Both the position numbers and the translations under genes were made by a program. Shown here one piece after another: positions 18,847 to 28,407 of a DNA stretch of 64,000 nt. The DNA comes from Pseudomonas sp. M47T1 (GTDB lineage: Bacteria > Pseudomonadota > Gammaproteobacteria > Pseudomonadales > Pseudomonadaceae), in the NCBI RefSeq assembly GCF_000263855.1, contig NZ_AJWX01000004.1, positions 186,001 through 250,000 on the forward strand, written 5' to 3'. The number at the start of each line of letters is the position of its first letter. Positions within the stretch are counted from its first letter, which is position 1. Below the pieces are notes generated by a model. It had not been told where the DNA came from, made no database searches, and saw nothing but the letters and a program-made list of their open reading frames with translations.

Positions 18847-19773
18847 CTACGGCCTATCAGTCGAGCCAAGCAGTTCAGGCGCAAACTCTGGCGCCAAACA
18901 CTCCTGAACAAATGTCGCAAAATGGCGCGCCTTGCTGCTGGCCATACGGCCTGTAGGATAAAGCGCAGAAAGCGCGACATTGGGCAGGTACCAATCATCC
19001 ATCACCGACACCACGGTGCCCGAGCGAAGCTCCGGAGAAAACGCCCACTGCGATGCTACCGCGATGCCCAAGCTGGAAAACACTGCGGCTCGTAGCCCCT
19101 CGGTGGCAGACAGGGTCACACGCCCCTCCAATTTGACCGACTGCTCCACGGTCGCTTTCTTGAACGTCCAATGCTCACCGCCGCCCAGATCCCGCGAATA
19201 AATTACCGCCCGGTGAGACAGAAGGTCAGATGGCGCCGTCGGCGTTCCGTAGCGGGCCAGGTACTCAGGCGTTGCCACGACGCGACGCCTGGCTTCCCCG
19301 ATGCGCTTGGCGGTCATGCTTGAGTCAGGCAGAGCCCCCATTCGCAGAGCCAGGTCGATACCTTCGGCAACGAGGTCAATGTTGCGGTCATCCAGAATGA
19401 GCTCAAGGTCGAGTTCGGGGTGCTTTTCCAGGAATTCGGCCAACCGGGGGATGATATGCAGCCGCGCGAAGCAAACCGCAGCCGATACGCGCAGCTTCCC
19501 GGTGAGGCCCGCTGCGGTGCCCCGCGCGGCGAGCACAGCTTCATTGGCCTCCTCCACCGCGCGCTTGGCCCGGAGGTAGAAGCTCTGGCCGGCTTGGGTG
19601 GCCGTCAGTGATCGGGTGGAGCGAAGCAGCAGTTTGACACCCAGCCACTCCTCCAACTGAGCAACCGATTTGGACACCGCTGGCTGGCCAACGTCGAAGT
19701 GTCGGGCCGCCGCCGAGAACGATCCTGTATCGACCACCCGAATGTATATTTCCATCGCAGCAAGGCGGTCCAT
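18847..19773 (-). CDS. LysR family transcriptional regulator
   Basis: The protein has 308 residues. The N-terminal winged helix-turn-helix (MDRLAAMEIYIRVVDTGSFSAAARHFDVGQPAVSKSVAQLEEWLGVKLLLRSTRSL) is followed by a LysR substrate domain with GKLRVSAAVCFARLHIIPRLAEFL and DSSMTAKRIGEARRRVVATPEYL. It is the last gene of a minus-strand run with the peroxiredoxin-like and Old Yellow Enzyme genes (50-bp gap). It probably controls that cluster, perhaps sensing an electrophile or quinone. Ligand unknown. Confidence 0.92.
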   Translation of the reverse strand: MDRLAAMEIYIRVVDTGSFSAAARHFDVGQPAVSKSVAQLEEWLGVKLLLRSTRSLTATQAGQSFYLRAKRAVEEANEAVLAARGTAAGLTGKLRVSAAVCFARLHIIPRLAEFLEKHPELDLELILDDRNIDLVAEGIDLALRMGALPDSSMTAKRIGEARRRVVATPEYLARYGTPTAPSDLLSHRAVIYSRDLGGGEHWTFKKATVEQSVKLEGRVTLSATEGLRAAVFSSLGIAVASQWAFSPELRSGTVVSVMDDWYLPNVALSALYPTGRMASSKARHFATFVQECLAPEFAPELLGSTDRP

Positions 19774-19823
19774 CAGGATCCTCCAGAAAGACGGGCGCAG
19801 CGTCCATGATAACCCCGGTTGCG

Positions 19824-20471
19824 CTATTCGAGGCCCCAGTTTCCTCTTGATCTTGCGGCCTGCTCGCGTGCTGTTGACCGAGCTCGTATCTTTGCCAGCG
19901 CGCCCAGTAGCGCTTCGTTATCGAGTGGATGTCGATAGTCCGTATCAATATGAGCGAGCAGAACCACGCCGTCCTGATCAATGAGGTAGGTAGCCTGGAT
20001 GGGCACCAGAAAACTGTCAGGCTTGCGACATTTGGGTGGGATATAGCCAAGCTCAATGTACCGCGACCTGAGTTCTTCGGGCAGCTCAAAGGCAAGACCA
20101 AACGCACACGCCACCTTCATGTCCACGTCTATCAGTTCCGGGATCGGCAATGGCGGTTGATCCGCCGAAGAGCGGCTTGGCGGTGCCACCGCGAACGCCG
20201 TCGCACCTGCCCCCAGGATTTTTTCGTAGGTAGAGGCAAGTTGCACCAGGCTGGACTCGCCAAAGGTGCACCACGCACCGCGTACAAAATTCAAAACTAC
20301 GGGGCCTGCCTGTAAGGCCGTTTCAAGCGTGATGACGTTGCCAAGGGTGTCGAGCAGTTTAAACGTGGGTGCGCTCGCGCCCGCACGCAAGGCCTTGGGT
20401 ACTGCATGCGCGGCTGCCTCTGTTGCAATGCGCGCTGCGCGATCGTTATTTGCTGAAGCTTCCGGGCTCAT
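19824..20471 (-). CDS. Peroxiredoxin-like (AhpC/TSA superfamily) protein
   Basis: The protein has 215 residues from ATG 20471, preceded by CAGGAG; a longer frame has no such site. The thioredoxin-fold core reads GASAPTFKLLDTLGNVITLETAL...PVVLNFVRGAWCTFGESSLVQL. Family members usually have a WCPYC-type motif here. The first cysteine is kept, while the second (three residues on) is Gly, so only a one-Cys mechanism is possible. Later conserved parts are YLIDQDGVVLLAHIDTDYRHP. It lies 82 bp after the alkene reductase gene, suggesting joint transcription and a role against peroxides or electrophiles. Confidence 0.82.
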   Translation of the reverse strand: MSPEASANNDRAARIATEAAAHAVPKALRAGASAPTFKLLDTLGNVITLETALQAGPVVLNFVRGAWCTFGESSLVQLASTYEKILGAGATAFAVAPPSRSSADQPPLPIPELIDVDMKVACAFGLAFELPEELRSRYIELGYIPPKCRKPDSFLVPIQATYLIDQDGVVLLAHIDTDYRHPLDNEALLGALAKIRARSTAREQAARSRGNWGLE

Positions 20472-20553
20472 GTCCACATCTCCTGGGTCGTAGCAAGCTG
20501 CAGAAGGATTCAAGCGCATGCGGTGCCTCGCCAGTGCGAGGCGCCCCACTCGA

Positions 20554-21669
20554 TCAAACGGCCTCGGCCATTGCGGGGCGCTCGGCGTAGGTTGGGAAGT
20601 CAGAATAGTTGGTTTCATCCCCACCCCAGAACGCCGCACGAACATAGGGCGTTAGCGGCAGGTCGTTCGCCAGGCGGTACGGCAGGTCCGGATTGGAGGA
20701 GAAGTGGCGGCCGAATGCGACCAGATTCGCATCGCCTCTTTCAACGATTGCAATGGCGCCTTCACGGTCGAACCCACCAGCGGCGATGATCGGGCCGGAA
20801 AAGTGCGGGCGCAGGTAAGACGCCACCACCACGCCCTGCCCTTCGTGCAAGGTATCGTCACCCTTCACCCGCGGCTCTATCACGTGGATGTACGCGATCT
20901 TGTAGCTATCCAATACCTTGGCCACATAGCTGAAGGTGGCCTGTGTATCACTGTCCGTAACGCTGCCCCATTCGCCTGATGGCGAAAGGCGAACGCCCAC
21001 ACGGTCCGCGCCAAATACCGAGATCAACGCCTCCAGTGCTTCGCGCAGGAAGCGCACGCGTTTTTCCACAGGGCCGCCGTATTCATCAGTCCGCTGATTA
21101 GTGCCGTCCTGGATGAACTGGTCGACCAGATAGCCGTTGGCGCCATGCAGCTCAACGCCGTCAAAGCCCGCCCTTTTGGCCCGCACGGCGGCCTGGCGGA
21201 AATCTTCGATCAGGCCAGGAATCTCCTCGACCCCGATTGCACGGTGAGGGGATGCCGGCACAAAACCATCTTTTGTCAGCGCCACGCCTTCGAACGGCAC
21301 CACCGAAGGTGCGATGGGCTGAGCGCCGTCGGCAACATCCTCATGGCTCTGACGACCACCGTGGATCAGCTGCAGAAAGGCATGCCCGCCTTTAGCGTGA
21401 ACAGCATCGGCGATGGCTTTCCAGCCCGCGTCCTGACCATCGTGATAGATGCTCGCAGCCCCCAGGTAAGACCGCGCCTGAGCCGAAACGCTGGCGGCCT
21501 CGATCACCAGCAAACCGCCCTCGGATGCACGCTGACCATAAAAGTCCGCCATCATCGGGCTGGGAATGTCGCCGGGCTGCAGCGTGCGAAGGCGAGTCAT
21601 GGGGGCAAGCACGACACCGTGGTTAAGCTCATACGCGCCGACTTTCACGGATTTGAATAACTTGGTCAT
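20554..21669 (-). CDS. Old Yellow Enzyme family alkene reductase (NemA/XenB-like)
   Basis: The protein has 371 residues from ATG 21669. An FMN-binding TIM barrel: N-terminal KVGAYELNHGVVLAPMTRLRT, FLQLIHGGRQSH, the active-site HGANGY (H175, N178 bind the substrate carbonyl; Y180 donates the proton), QFIQDGTNQRTDEYGG and the phosphate-binding AAGGFDREGA...VAFGRHFSSNPDL. It reduces activated C=C bonds of enals, enones, maleimides or nitro compounds with NADPH. It heads a probable operon with the peroxiredoxin-like and LysR genes. The start is chosen because MTKLF matches the family; the frame upstream is open but unlike it. Confidence 0.93.
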   Translation of the reverse strand: MTKLFKSVKVGAYELNHGVVLAPMTRLRTLQPGDIPSPMMADFYGQRASEGGLLVIEAASVSAQARSYLGAASIYHDGQDAGWKAIADAVHAKGGHAFLQLIHGGRQSHEDVADGAQPIAPSVVPFEGVALTKDGFVPASPHRAIGVEEIPGLIEDFRQAAVRAKRAGFDGVELHGANGYLVDQFIQDGTNQRTDEYGGPVEKRVRFLREALEALISVFGADRVGVRLSPSGEWGSVTDSDTQATFSYVAKVLDSYKIAYIHVIEPRVKGDDTLHEGQGVVVASYLRPHFSGPIIAAGGFDREGAIAIVERGDANLVAFGRHFSSNPDLPYRLANDLPLTPYVRAAFWGGDETNYSDFPTYAERPAMAEAV

Positions 21670-21987
21670 ATTGGGCCTCGAGAACAGTGGGTTGCCGGGA
21701 AGGTCCGGCTTGCCTGTTGCGTTGAGGGGAATGTAGAGGTTGGCCGCCCCCCCAGATAGCCATCCAACGGGATAGGGGCTATTCCAGAAATGGATGAATC
21801 GAGCGTTGAGTGGCAGCAGGTGCGGTGCTTGAAATGGCCAGGAAAGCCTTGGACGTAGGCGGTGTGGGCATGCCAAGGGAGGGTGCATCAGAGGCGTGGG
21901 GATTGAGCGCAGGGCACGCCCCGGTTCCGACGTTGGGGAGCCAGGGCTTGCGACGAGAGTTATTTCTTTATGGCGGCATACAGCCCC
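21670..21987. other. Intergenic region upstream of the alkene reductase operon
   Basis: No gene is seen in these 318 bp. They must hold the promoter of the minus-strand alkene reductase operon. An interrupted dyad ATAGCC-N15-GGCTAT at 21754-21780 is the only symmetric element that stands out. The last bases (GCCCC) abut the Tn7-like end remnant. Confidence 0.4.
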
Positions 21988-22117
21988 GGATCGTATAGAT
22001 TAAAAACCGTGTCGCCAGTTCGCGGTTTTTGGGCTCAGCAGCCGGCTAAGCTGCGGTTTAAAAACTGTGTCGAGGCTCAAAATCGCGCCCTTGGAACAAG
22101 CGGCAAAGATTAAAAAC
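21988..22117 (+). repeat. Left-end-type array of Tn7-like terminal repeats (older insertion)
   Basis: Three copies of a ~13-15 bp iteron in the same orientation: ATTAAAAACCGTGTC (21999-22013), TTTAAAAACTGTGTC (22057-22071) and ATTAAAAACTGT (from 22109). They are spaced 58 and 52 bp apart. The outermost 11 bp, GGATCGTATAG, resemble the termini at 23417 and 44899, and GCCCC precedes them. Three well-separated binding sites is the layout of a Tn7 left end. The third copy runs into the IS3-family element. Confidence 0.7.
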
Positions 22118-22125
22118 TGTAGTGG

Positions 22126-23288
<1,163 letters not shown>

Positions 23289-23352
23289 CAGACACCTCTC
23301 TGTGGCGAGCATTCTCGCCTAAATGGGTGTCCGGTTTCATTAGACCACTACA

Positions 23353-23411
23353 CCCACCGGCTCCTGCGACAGGTTTAATTCTACTGCGACAGCTTTAATT
23401 CTCTAAAATCC
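23353..23411 (-). repeat. Right-end-type array of Tn7-like terminal repeats (older insertion)
   Basis: Two copies of the same iteron in inverted orientation, GCGACAGGTTTAATT (23366-23380) and GCGACAGCTTTAATT (23386-23400), with exactly 20-bp periodicity. Closely packed sites are the layout of a Tn7 right end, and the same 20-bp spacing occurs at the glmS-proximal end (44856/44876). Together with 21988-22117 this delimits a collapsed element of which only the ends and the IS3 insertion remain. Confidence 0.65.
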
Positions 23412-23416
23412 ACCCC

Positions 23417-23442
23417 TGATCGTAGATATTAAAGTCAGTCTC
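23417..23442 (+). repeat. Left terminal inverted repeat of the Tn7-like element
   Basis: It starts TGATCGTAG and contains the iteron ATTAAAGTCAGTC (23428-23440). It matches the right terminus with four mismatches. Further iterons expected in a full left end are not seen, and a 5'-truncated gene begins 38 bp inside, so the left end is probably shortened by deletion. Confidence 0.75.
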
Positions 23443-23479
23443 AGCTCGGCACGAATCTTGGGGCCTGTAGCTTGGGGGA

Positions 23480-24394
23480 TTGGCAGCAGATCTGTATCAG
23501 CCGAAAAACGTCAGCGGGAAGCTACCTGCGATTGCCATCAGTGGCCCGTTTGGCGCGGTTAAGGAGCAGTCCTCTGGCCTCTATGCCCAGACCATGGCTG
23601 AAAATGGCTTCGTTACGGTGGCTTTCGATCCCTCTTACACCGGAGAAAGCAGCGGCGAGCCCCGTAACCTGGCATCCCCGGACATCAATACTGAAGATTT
23701 CAGCGCCGCAGTCGACTTTCTTGGCCTACAGGCCAATGTTGACCGAAACCGCATTGGTGCCATCGGCATCTGCGGTTTCAGCGGCATGGTCCTGACCGCT
23801 GCGACCAGTGATTCGCGTATCAAGGCGGTTGCCACTGTTTCCATGTATGACATGTCCCGCAGCATGAGTCGCAGTTACAAAGACAGTTACACGCTGGAAC
23901 AACGCCACAAGGTTATCGAGTATCTGAGCCAGCAACGCTGGGTTGACGCAAATAGCGGCAAACCCTCGCTCGGCTATCACGAGGTTCCTTTCGACGAACA
24001 CGGCAATATCGTGAAAGGGCGGCGTGTCCTGCCCGATACCTTGCCTGCGGATCCGAACCCGGTTTTGGCAGTTTTCTTCGATTACTACCGGACTGCGCGT
24101 GGATTCCATCCCAGAGGCATCAATTCCACGACAGCCTGGACGGCGACCACGCCGGTGTCGTTCTTCAGCTTCCCGATGTACGCCAACATCGAGATGATTT
24201 CACCGCGCCCCGTTTTGTTGGTGGCCGGTGAAAACGCTCACTCACGCTACTACTCCGAAGATGTCTACAACGCAGCTTCCGAGCCCAAGACCTTATTGCT
24301 TGTGCCGAATGCCGACCACGTCGATCTGTACGATCAGATGGACAAAATTCCGTTCGACAAGCTGACCGCATTCTTCGACCAGCACCTGGCCTGA
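23480..24394 (+). pseudogene. Alpha/beta hydrolase, 5'-truncated
   Basis: An intact frame of 304 residues from TTG 23480 begins mid-domain (LAADLYQPKNVSGKLPAIAISGPFG), preceded in frame by LGG and then a TAG stop at 23468. Homologues of this dienelactone-hydrolase-like type have roughly 25-35 more N-terminal residues forming the first strand, which are missing. The nucleophile elbow GICGFSG and the catalytic His region PNADHVDLYD remain. The break lies ~60 bp from the transposon end, consistent with a deletion there. No convincing ribosome binding site precedes the TTG, so it is probably not expressed as a functional enzyme. Confidence 0.7.
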
Positions 24395-24501
24395 GGGCTT
24401 GCCATCTGATGGAGTGAGGCAAATTCCCCAGCAACTTCCCCGGTCACCCCGTCCGCTGGATGGACGCGACCATTTTTCATGGGTAGTTCTACGAGTCTTA
24501 C

Positions 24502-25640
24502 ATGGCACGTCCAAGCAGTAGTTCCATCCAGGCCACAGATCTCTCAGGCAACGCAGATACCCGACACGCCCATTGGAGCGGCGTATTCGGGGTGACCCTA
24601 TGCGTTTTTGCGCTCATCGCGTCCGAGTTCATGCCGGTAAGCCTGCTGATGCCGATTGCAGCCGAACTGGGCGTCACTGAAGGTATGGCGGGCCAAGGCA
24701 TCGCCATATCGGGTGCGTTTGCCGTCCTGACCAGCCTGACGATTGCCTGGATCGCCGGCAGGCTGGATCGCAAAACCCTGTTACTTGGACTCACTGTGCT
24801 GATGGTCATTTCGGGGGCGATTGTAGCGCAGGCACCGGACTACTTTGCCTATATGGTTGGCCGTGCACTTATCGGCATCGTCATTGGTGGTTTTTGGTCG
24901 ATGTCCGCAGCAACACCGATGCGCCTGGTACCCTCAGCGGAGGTACCCAAGGCGCTGGAGATCTTCAACAGCGGCAATGCGCTGGCCACCGTGATCGCGG
25001 CGCCTCTCGGCAGCTACCTGGGTTCGATGGTCGGTTGGCGTGGCGCGTTTCCGGCTCTCGTGCCCGTAGCGATTACAGCATTGGTATGGCAATGGCTCAG
25101 CTTGCCATCCATGAAGGCAGCAAGCGGATCAGAAGTCAGTAATGTTCTAAAGCTGTTTAAGAGCCGAACCGTTGTTTTGGGAATGGCAGCCGGCGGTGCC
25201 TTCTTCATGGGCCAGTTCACTCTTTTCACCTACTTTCGCCCGTTTCTTGAAACGGTGACATAGGTTGACGTCCGCGTACTCCCCTTCATCCTGCTCGTGA
25301 TCGGGGTGGCGGGTTTCATCGGCACGGTGTTGATCGGCATGTTCCTCAAACGCGGCCTCTACGGAACATTGATCGTCGTTTTCCTTCTGATGGCCGTGAT
25401 CGCCTTGATGCTGATCCCTTGGGGTCGCTGGGTGATCCCTGTCGCCGTGCTGCTCAGGTTCTGGGGGACTTCTGGCCACAGCTGCACCCGTGGGCTGGTG
25501 GAGCTGGGTAGCCCAGGCCATGCCAGAGAACGCAGAGGCTGGCGGCGGACTCATGGTGGCAGTAGTTCACTTGTGCATCGCCCTGGGTTCAATGCTCGGG
25601 GGACTGCTATTCGATAGCACTGGCTACCAAAGCACTTTTT
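24502..25640 (+). pseudogene. MFS transporter, disrupted by a stop and a frameshift
   Basis: An MFS exporter of the same subfamily as 37607-38785 (shared ASEFMPVSLL, GMAGQ, RALIGI, GGFWSM). The first 253 codons are intact. A TAG at 25261 breaks the frame after FRPFLETVT, and reading continues in the same frame. One extra G in the run at ~25474 (TGGGGGACTT) shifts the frame, after which GLLATAAPVGWWSWVAQAMPE follows. Homology stops at STGYQSTF (~25640), where the sequence switches to a different gene. The original protein would have been about 390 residues. Confidence 0.85.
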
Positions 25641-25965
25641 CGCCAGCGCATTTCAATCGTCACCATGCCAGCAACCAAGCGGTATTCACCGATGAACTGG
25701 TAAACCGTTACGTGCGGTCATACTCCAAGCCCAAGACCTTCCACCACGCATTTGAATATTATCGTGCGCTTCCCCAATCGATAAACAGAACGAGAAGCTG
25801 GTGGCTACTAAGTTAACAGTGCCTGTACTTGCGGTTGGCGGTGGGGGTAACGGCGGGTTCGGTGATCAGCAGCCTGAGAACATCCGCCGCTACGCTACTG
25901 ACGTTGAATCGCACGTGTTGCCAGATTTTGGCCATTGGGTTCCAGAAGAGTGCCTCCAGCGTTGA
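25640..25965 (+). pseudogene. C-terminal fragment of an epoxide-hydrolase-like alpha/beta hydrolase
   Basis: The MFS frame runs without a stop into FTDELVNRYVRSYSKPKTFHHAFEYYRALPQ, then a second frameshift near 25777 leads to KLTVPVLAVGG, DQQPENIRRYATDVESHVLPDFGHW and a TGA at 25963. This is the C-terminal third of a haloalkane dehalogenase/epoxide hydrolase-like enzyme, including the catalytic His in DFGHW. The N-terminal two thirds are missing. It is fused by deletion to the MFS remnant. Confidence 0.75.
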
Positions 25966-26123
25966 ACCCTTTGATCATCTCCTTCTTGGATCGACCATAG
26001 GGCGGAATGCGCAATGTCTATCAATGTACGTGGCATAGTTCATATAGGCATCACGGTTCCAGGCATCGAGGCAGCAACCGATCGACGCTGGACGGGCAAG
26101 GCCCGTCCAGGTCGACATTCCGC

Positions 26124-26516
26124 TCAGTTGCCTATTGCGTGCTGGACAACGTAGCTGTCGGCGGTCTGTTTCAGGGCGGCGAGCTGTCCGTCACGTACGG
26201 TCCACAGGTGCATAAATCGGACGTCCACCTTCTTCCCGTCCTTAGTGACGCCGTGGTACACGCCGACCACGAACACGTGATTCTCATCGTCCGCGTAGTA
26301 CTCCTGCGCTTCGCTCCCCCAAGAAGCGAACAGCGGCATGAATTGACCGAAGAAGTCCTTCACCGTGCTTTCGTAGCCGTAATAGAGGCCGCCCTTTGGA
26401 AAGCCGGGAGTAATATCCCAAACGATATCTGCTGCCATCACCTTGGCAGTGACTTCCGGTGAGGCGCCGGACTCGTAAAGCCGACGAGCAAGCGCGATGT
26501 TTTCAGCCTTGGACAT
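26124..26516 (-). CDS. SnoaL-like/NTF2-like protein
   Basis: The protein has 130 residues; CGGAGA precedes the ATG. The pattern MSKAENIALARRLYESG...MAADIVWDITPGFPKGGLYYGYESTVKDFFGQF...VRFMHLWTVRDGQLAALKQTADSYVV is typical of small cone-shaped NTF2/SnoaL-fold proteins. Many bind small hydrophobic molecules or catalyse hydrolase or isomerase steps, but no active site can be assigned. It is on the same strand as and downstream of the alcohol dehydrogenase gene (110-bp gap), so it is probably the last gene of that unit. Confidence 0.85.
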   Translation of the reverse strand: MSKAENIALARRLYESGASPEVTAKVMAADIVWDITPGFPKGGLYYGYESTVKDFFGQFMPLFASWGSEAQEYYADDENHVFVVGVYHGVTKDGKKVDVRFMHLWTVRDGQLAALKQTADSYVVQHAIGN

Positions 26517-26626
26517 GGTGTTCTCCGTTAGTCATTGAAAGTTCTCGAACGGGTTTCGCTCAATGCTCCGGCACTCATTGGAGTGCCGGGAAAGTTAAGC
26601 AAGCACCTACGTGCGCCTACAGCATT

Positions 26627-27691
26627 TCAAACGCTTTCGCTGTCCTCCTGAAGGGACGTCAGATCGATTACGAAGCGGTATTTGACGTCGCTTTTGAGCA
26701 GACGGTCGTAGGCCTCGTTGATCTGTTGAATGCTAATCACCTCGACATCCGAGACGATGCCGTGCTCGCCACAGAAATCCAGCATCTGCTGGGTCGCCGC
26801 GACACCGCCGATGAAGGAGCCGGCAATAGCCTTGCGCCCGAACACCAGTGCACCCGCCGCGACCGGCGCGTTCAGCGGTCCCATGTAACCGACCAGCACC
26901 AGCGTACCGTTGAGGGCCAACGTCGGCAGGTACGGATTGACATCGTGTTCGTACGGGACAGTATCGACGATCAGGTCAAAGCTACCTGCCACTGAAACCA
27001 TCTGATTCTCGTCGGTAGACAGCACCACATGGTCGGCACCCAAGCGGCGCGCATCCTCCTCCTTGCCTGGCGAACGGGTGAAGAGCGTAACCTGCGCACC
27101 GAGCGCCTTGGCTAGCTTCAAGGCCATGTGACCCAGCCCGCCAAGACCAACCACGGCGACGCGTTTGCCCGGCCCCGCCTTCCATTGCTTCAGCGGCTCC
27201 CAGGTGGTGATGCCGGCACACAGCAACGGCGCCGCACCCGCCGGATTGAGTGCATCAGGGATGCGCAAGATGAATTTTTCCGACACCACCATGTGCGTTG
27301 AGTAACCGCCGAGGGTCGTCTGCTGATCGTACCGATCGGTACCGTTGTAGGTGAAGGTCGCACCTTCTACGCAGTGCTGTTCGAAGCCCTGTTGGCAGGG
27401 ATTGCAGTGTTGGCAGGAGTCGACCATGCAGCCAACGCCGACCGTGTCGCCGACTTTGAACCGTGTAACACCAGCACCGACCTGAGTGACCTTGCCGATA
27501 ATTTCGTGGCCGGGCACGACCGGGTAGCGCGTGTATCCGCCGTGGTTGCGTGCGATATGCAGGTCGGTATGGCAGACGCCGCAGAAAAGGACGTCCAGAA
27601 CAATGTCATCGGAGCGGGGTTCGCGCCGCTCGAACTGCATTGGTGCAAGGGAGTCTGTTGCCGATTGGGCAGCGTATCCTAAGGTTTTCAT
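26627..27691 (-). CDS. Zinc-dependent NAD(P) alcohol dehydrogenase (YahK/CAD type)
   Basis: The protein has 354 residues; AGGAG precedes ATG. A medium-chain dehydrogenase. Catalytic zinc ligands are C40 in FCGVCHTDLH and H62-E63 in PGHEIIG. The structural zinc cysteines lie in SCQHCNPCQQGFEQHC. The Rossmann motif is GLGGLGHMALKLAKALGAQVT. The family reduces a broad range of aldehydes with NADPH. The gene follows the flavodoxin-type reductase by 18 bp, so they are likely co-transcribed. A paralogue with the same spacing of motifs lies at 31424. Confidence 0.94.
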   Translation of the reverse strand: MKTLGYAAQSATDSLAPMQFERREPRSDDIVLDVLFCGVCHTDLHIARNHGGYTRYPVVPGHEIIGKVTQVGAGVTRFKVGDTVGVGCMVDSCQHCNPCQQGFEQHCVEGATFTYNGTDRYDQQTTLGGYSTHMVVSEKFILRIPDALNPAGAAPLLCAGITTWEPLKQWKAGPGKRVAVVGLGGLGHMALKLAKALGAQVTLFTRSPGKEEDARRLGADHVVLSTDENQMVSVAGSFDLIVDTVPYEHDVNPYLPTLALNGTLVLVGYMGPLNAPVAAGALVFGRKAIAGSFIGGVAATQQMLDFCGEHGIVSDVEVISIQQINEAYDRLLKSDVKYRFVIDLTSLQEDSESV

Positions 27692-27709
27692 GGGGCAGCT
27701 CTCCTGTTA

Positions 27710-28267
27710 TCAGGCACGCCCAGCAACAAATTGCTGGGTCAACTCCGCGACGCGTTTGCCCAGGTGCCGCGCTGTATCCAAATCAGCCTTATTGGGTGAC
27801 AGCTCTGGCGATTCGTCCTTCGAATATGCCATTGCGCCGAGCCAGCCGCCGACGCGGTTGAGCTCGTCATCCGCTTTGCCAGGAAACAGATCGAGACCCA
27901 CCCAGACCATGCCATGTTGCGCAGCGAACAGGGTCAAGGTGACCAGCGAGTTAAGTTTATCGCCGTGCATGGAGCCGGAGTTGGTGAAGCCAGCGGCGAT
28001 CTTGTTGCGCCACGCTTGCGGGAGCCAAGCGGTCCTGGTGGAGTCCTCCATGAATTGCTTGAACCGCGCGCTGATGGTGCCGTTGTAGGTAGGCGAGCCG
28101 AAGATGATAGCGTCGCTGGCAGCGAGTGCCTCCCAGTCGACCGGGGCGTCAGCCACGGCCACCAGTCGAACCTCTGCGCCCGCAACGCTGCGCACGCCCT
28201 CGGCGGTAGCCTCTGCCTGCTTCTTGGTATGGCCGTAGCCGCTGTCATAAACGATGGAAATGGACAT
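27710..28267 (-). CDS. Flavodoxin-family NAD(P)H:FMN/quinone reductase (WrbA-like)
   Basis: The protein has 185 residues from ATG 28267. The N-terminal SIVYDSGYGHTKKQAEATAEGV is the flavodoxin FMN-phosphate loop, and IIFGSPTYNGTISARFKQFMEDS and NSGSMHGDKLNSLVTL are flavin-binding regions of the WrbA/NADPH-dependent FMN reductase group. Two-electron quinone reduction is the usual role. It heads an operon with the alcohol dehydrogenase and SnoaL-like genes, and is divergent from a LysR gene across an operator-like dyad (28339-28365). Upstream in-frame ATGs up to 28381 are not used by homologues. Confidence 0.88.
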   Translation of the reverse strand: MSISIVYDSGYGHTKKQAEATAEGVRSVAGAEVRLVAVADAPVDWEALAASDAIIFGSPTYNGTISARFKQFMEDSTRTAWLPQAWRNKIAAGFTNSGSMHGDKLNSLVTLTLFAAQHGMVWVGLDLFPGKADDELNRVGGWLGAMAYSKDESPELSPNKADLDTARHLGKRVAELTQQFVAGRA

Positions 28268-28338
28268 GAAGTTTTTCCGGATAGCGAGTGAGAGTTTCAT
28301 CATGCGTTCCATTTTGTTCAACCAGAAGTATTGAATAG

Positions 28339-28365
28339 GTTGATGAGCCATCAACTTAATGTTGA
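28339..28365. promoter_or_regulatory. LysR-type operator between divergent genes
   Basis: A perfect palindrome GTTGATG-AGC-CATCAAC (28339-28355) overlaps a second inverted repeat TCAAC-TTAAT-GTTGA (28351-28365). It lies 43-69 bp before the LysR start and 72-98 bp before the flavodoxin start. Shared half-sites in a divergent promoter are typical for LysR autoregulators. Confidence 0.7.
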
Positions 28366-28407
28366 TAATAGCCCTGCACATTCGGCAAAACTTCTAGAGA
28401 GAGCGGC

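Noticed and set aside
21984-21988. CCCCG as a precise 5-bp target duplication pairing with CCCCG at 44900
   Set aside because: The terminal alignment puts the left boundary at 21988, giving GCCCC. Only CCCC is shared across all junctions, so the ACCCC pair of the newer element is used instead.
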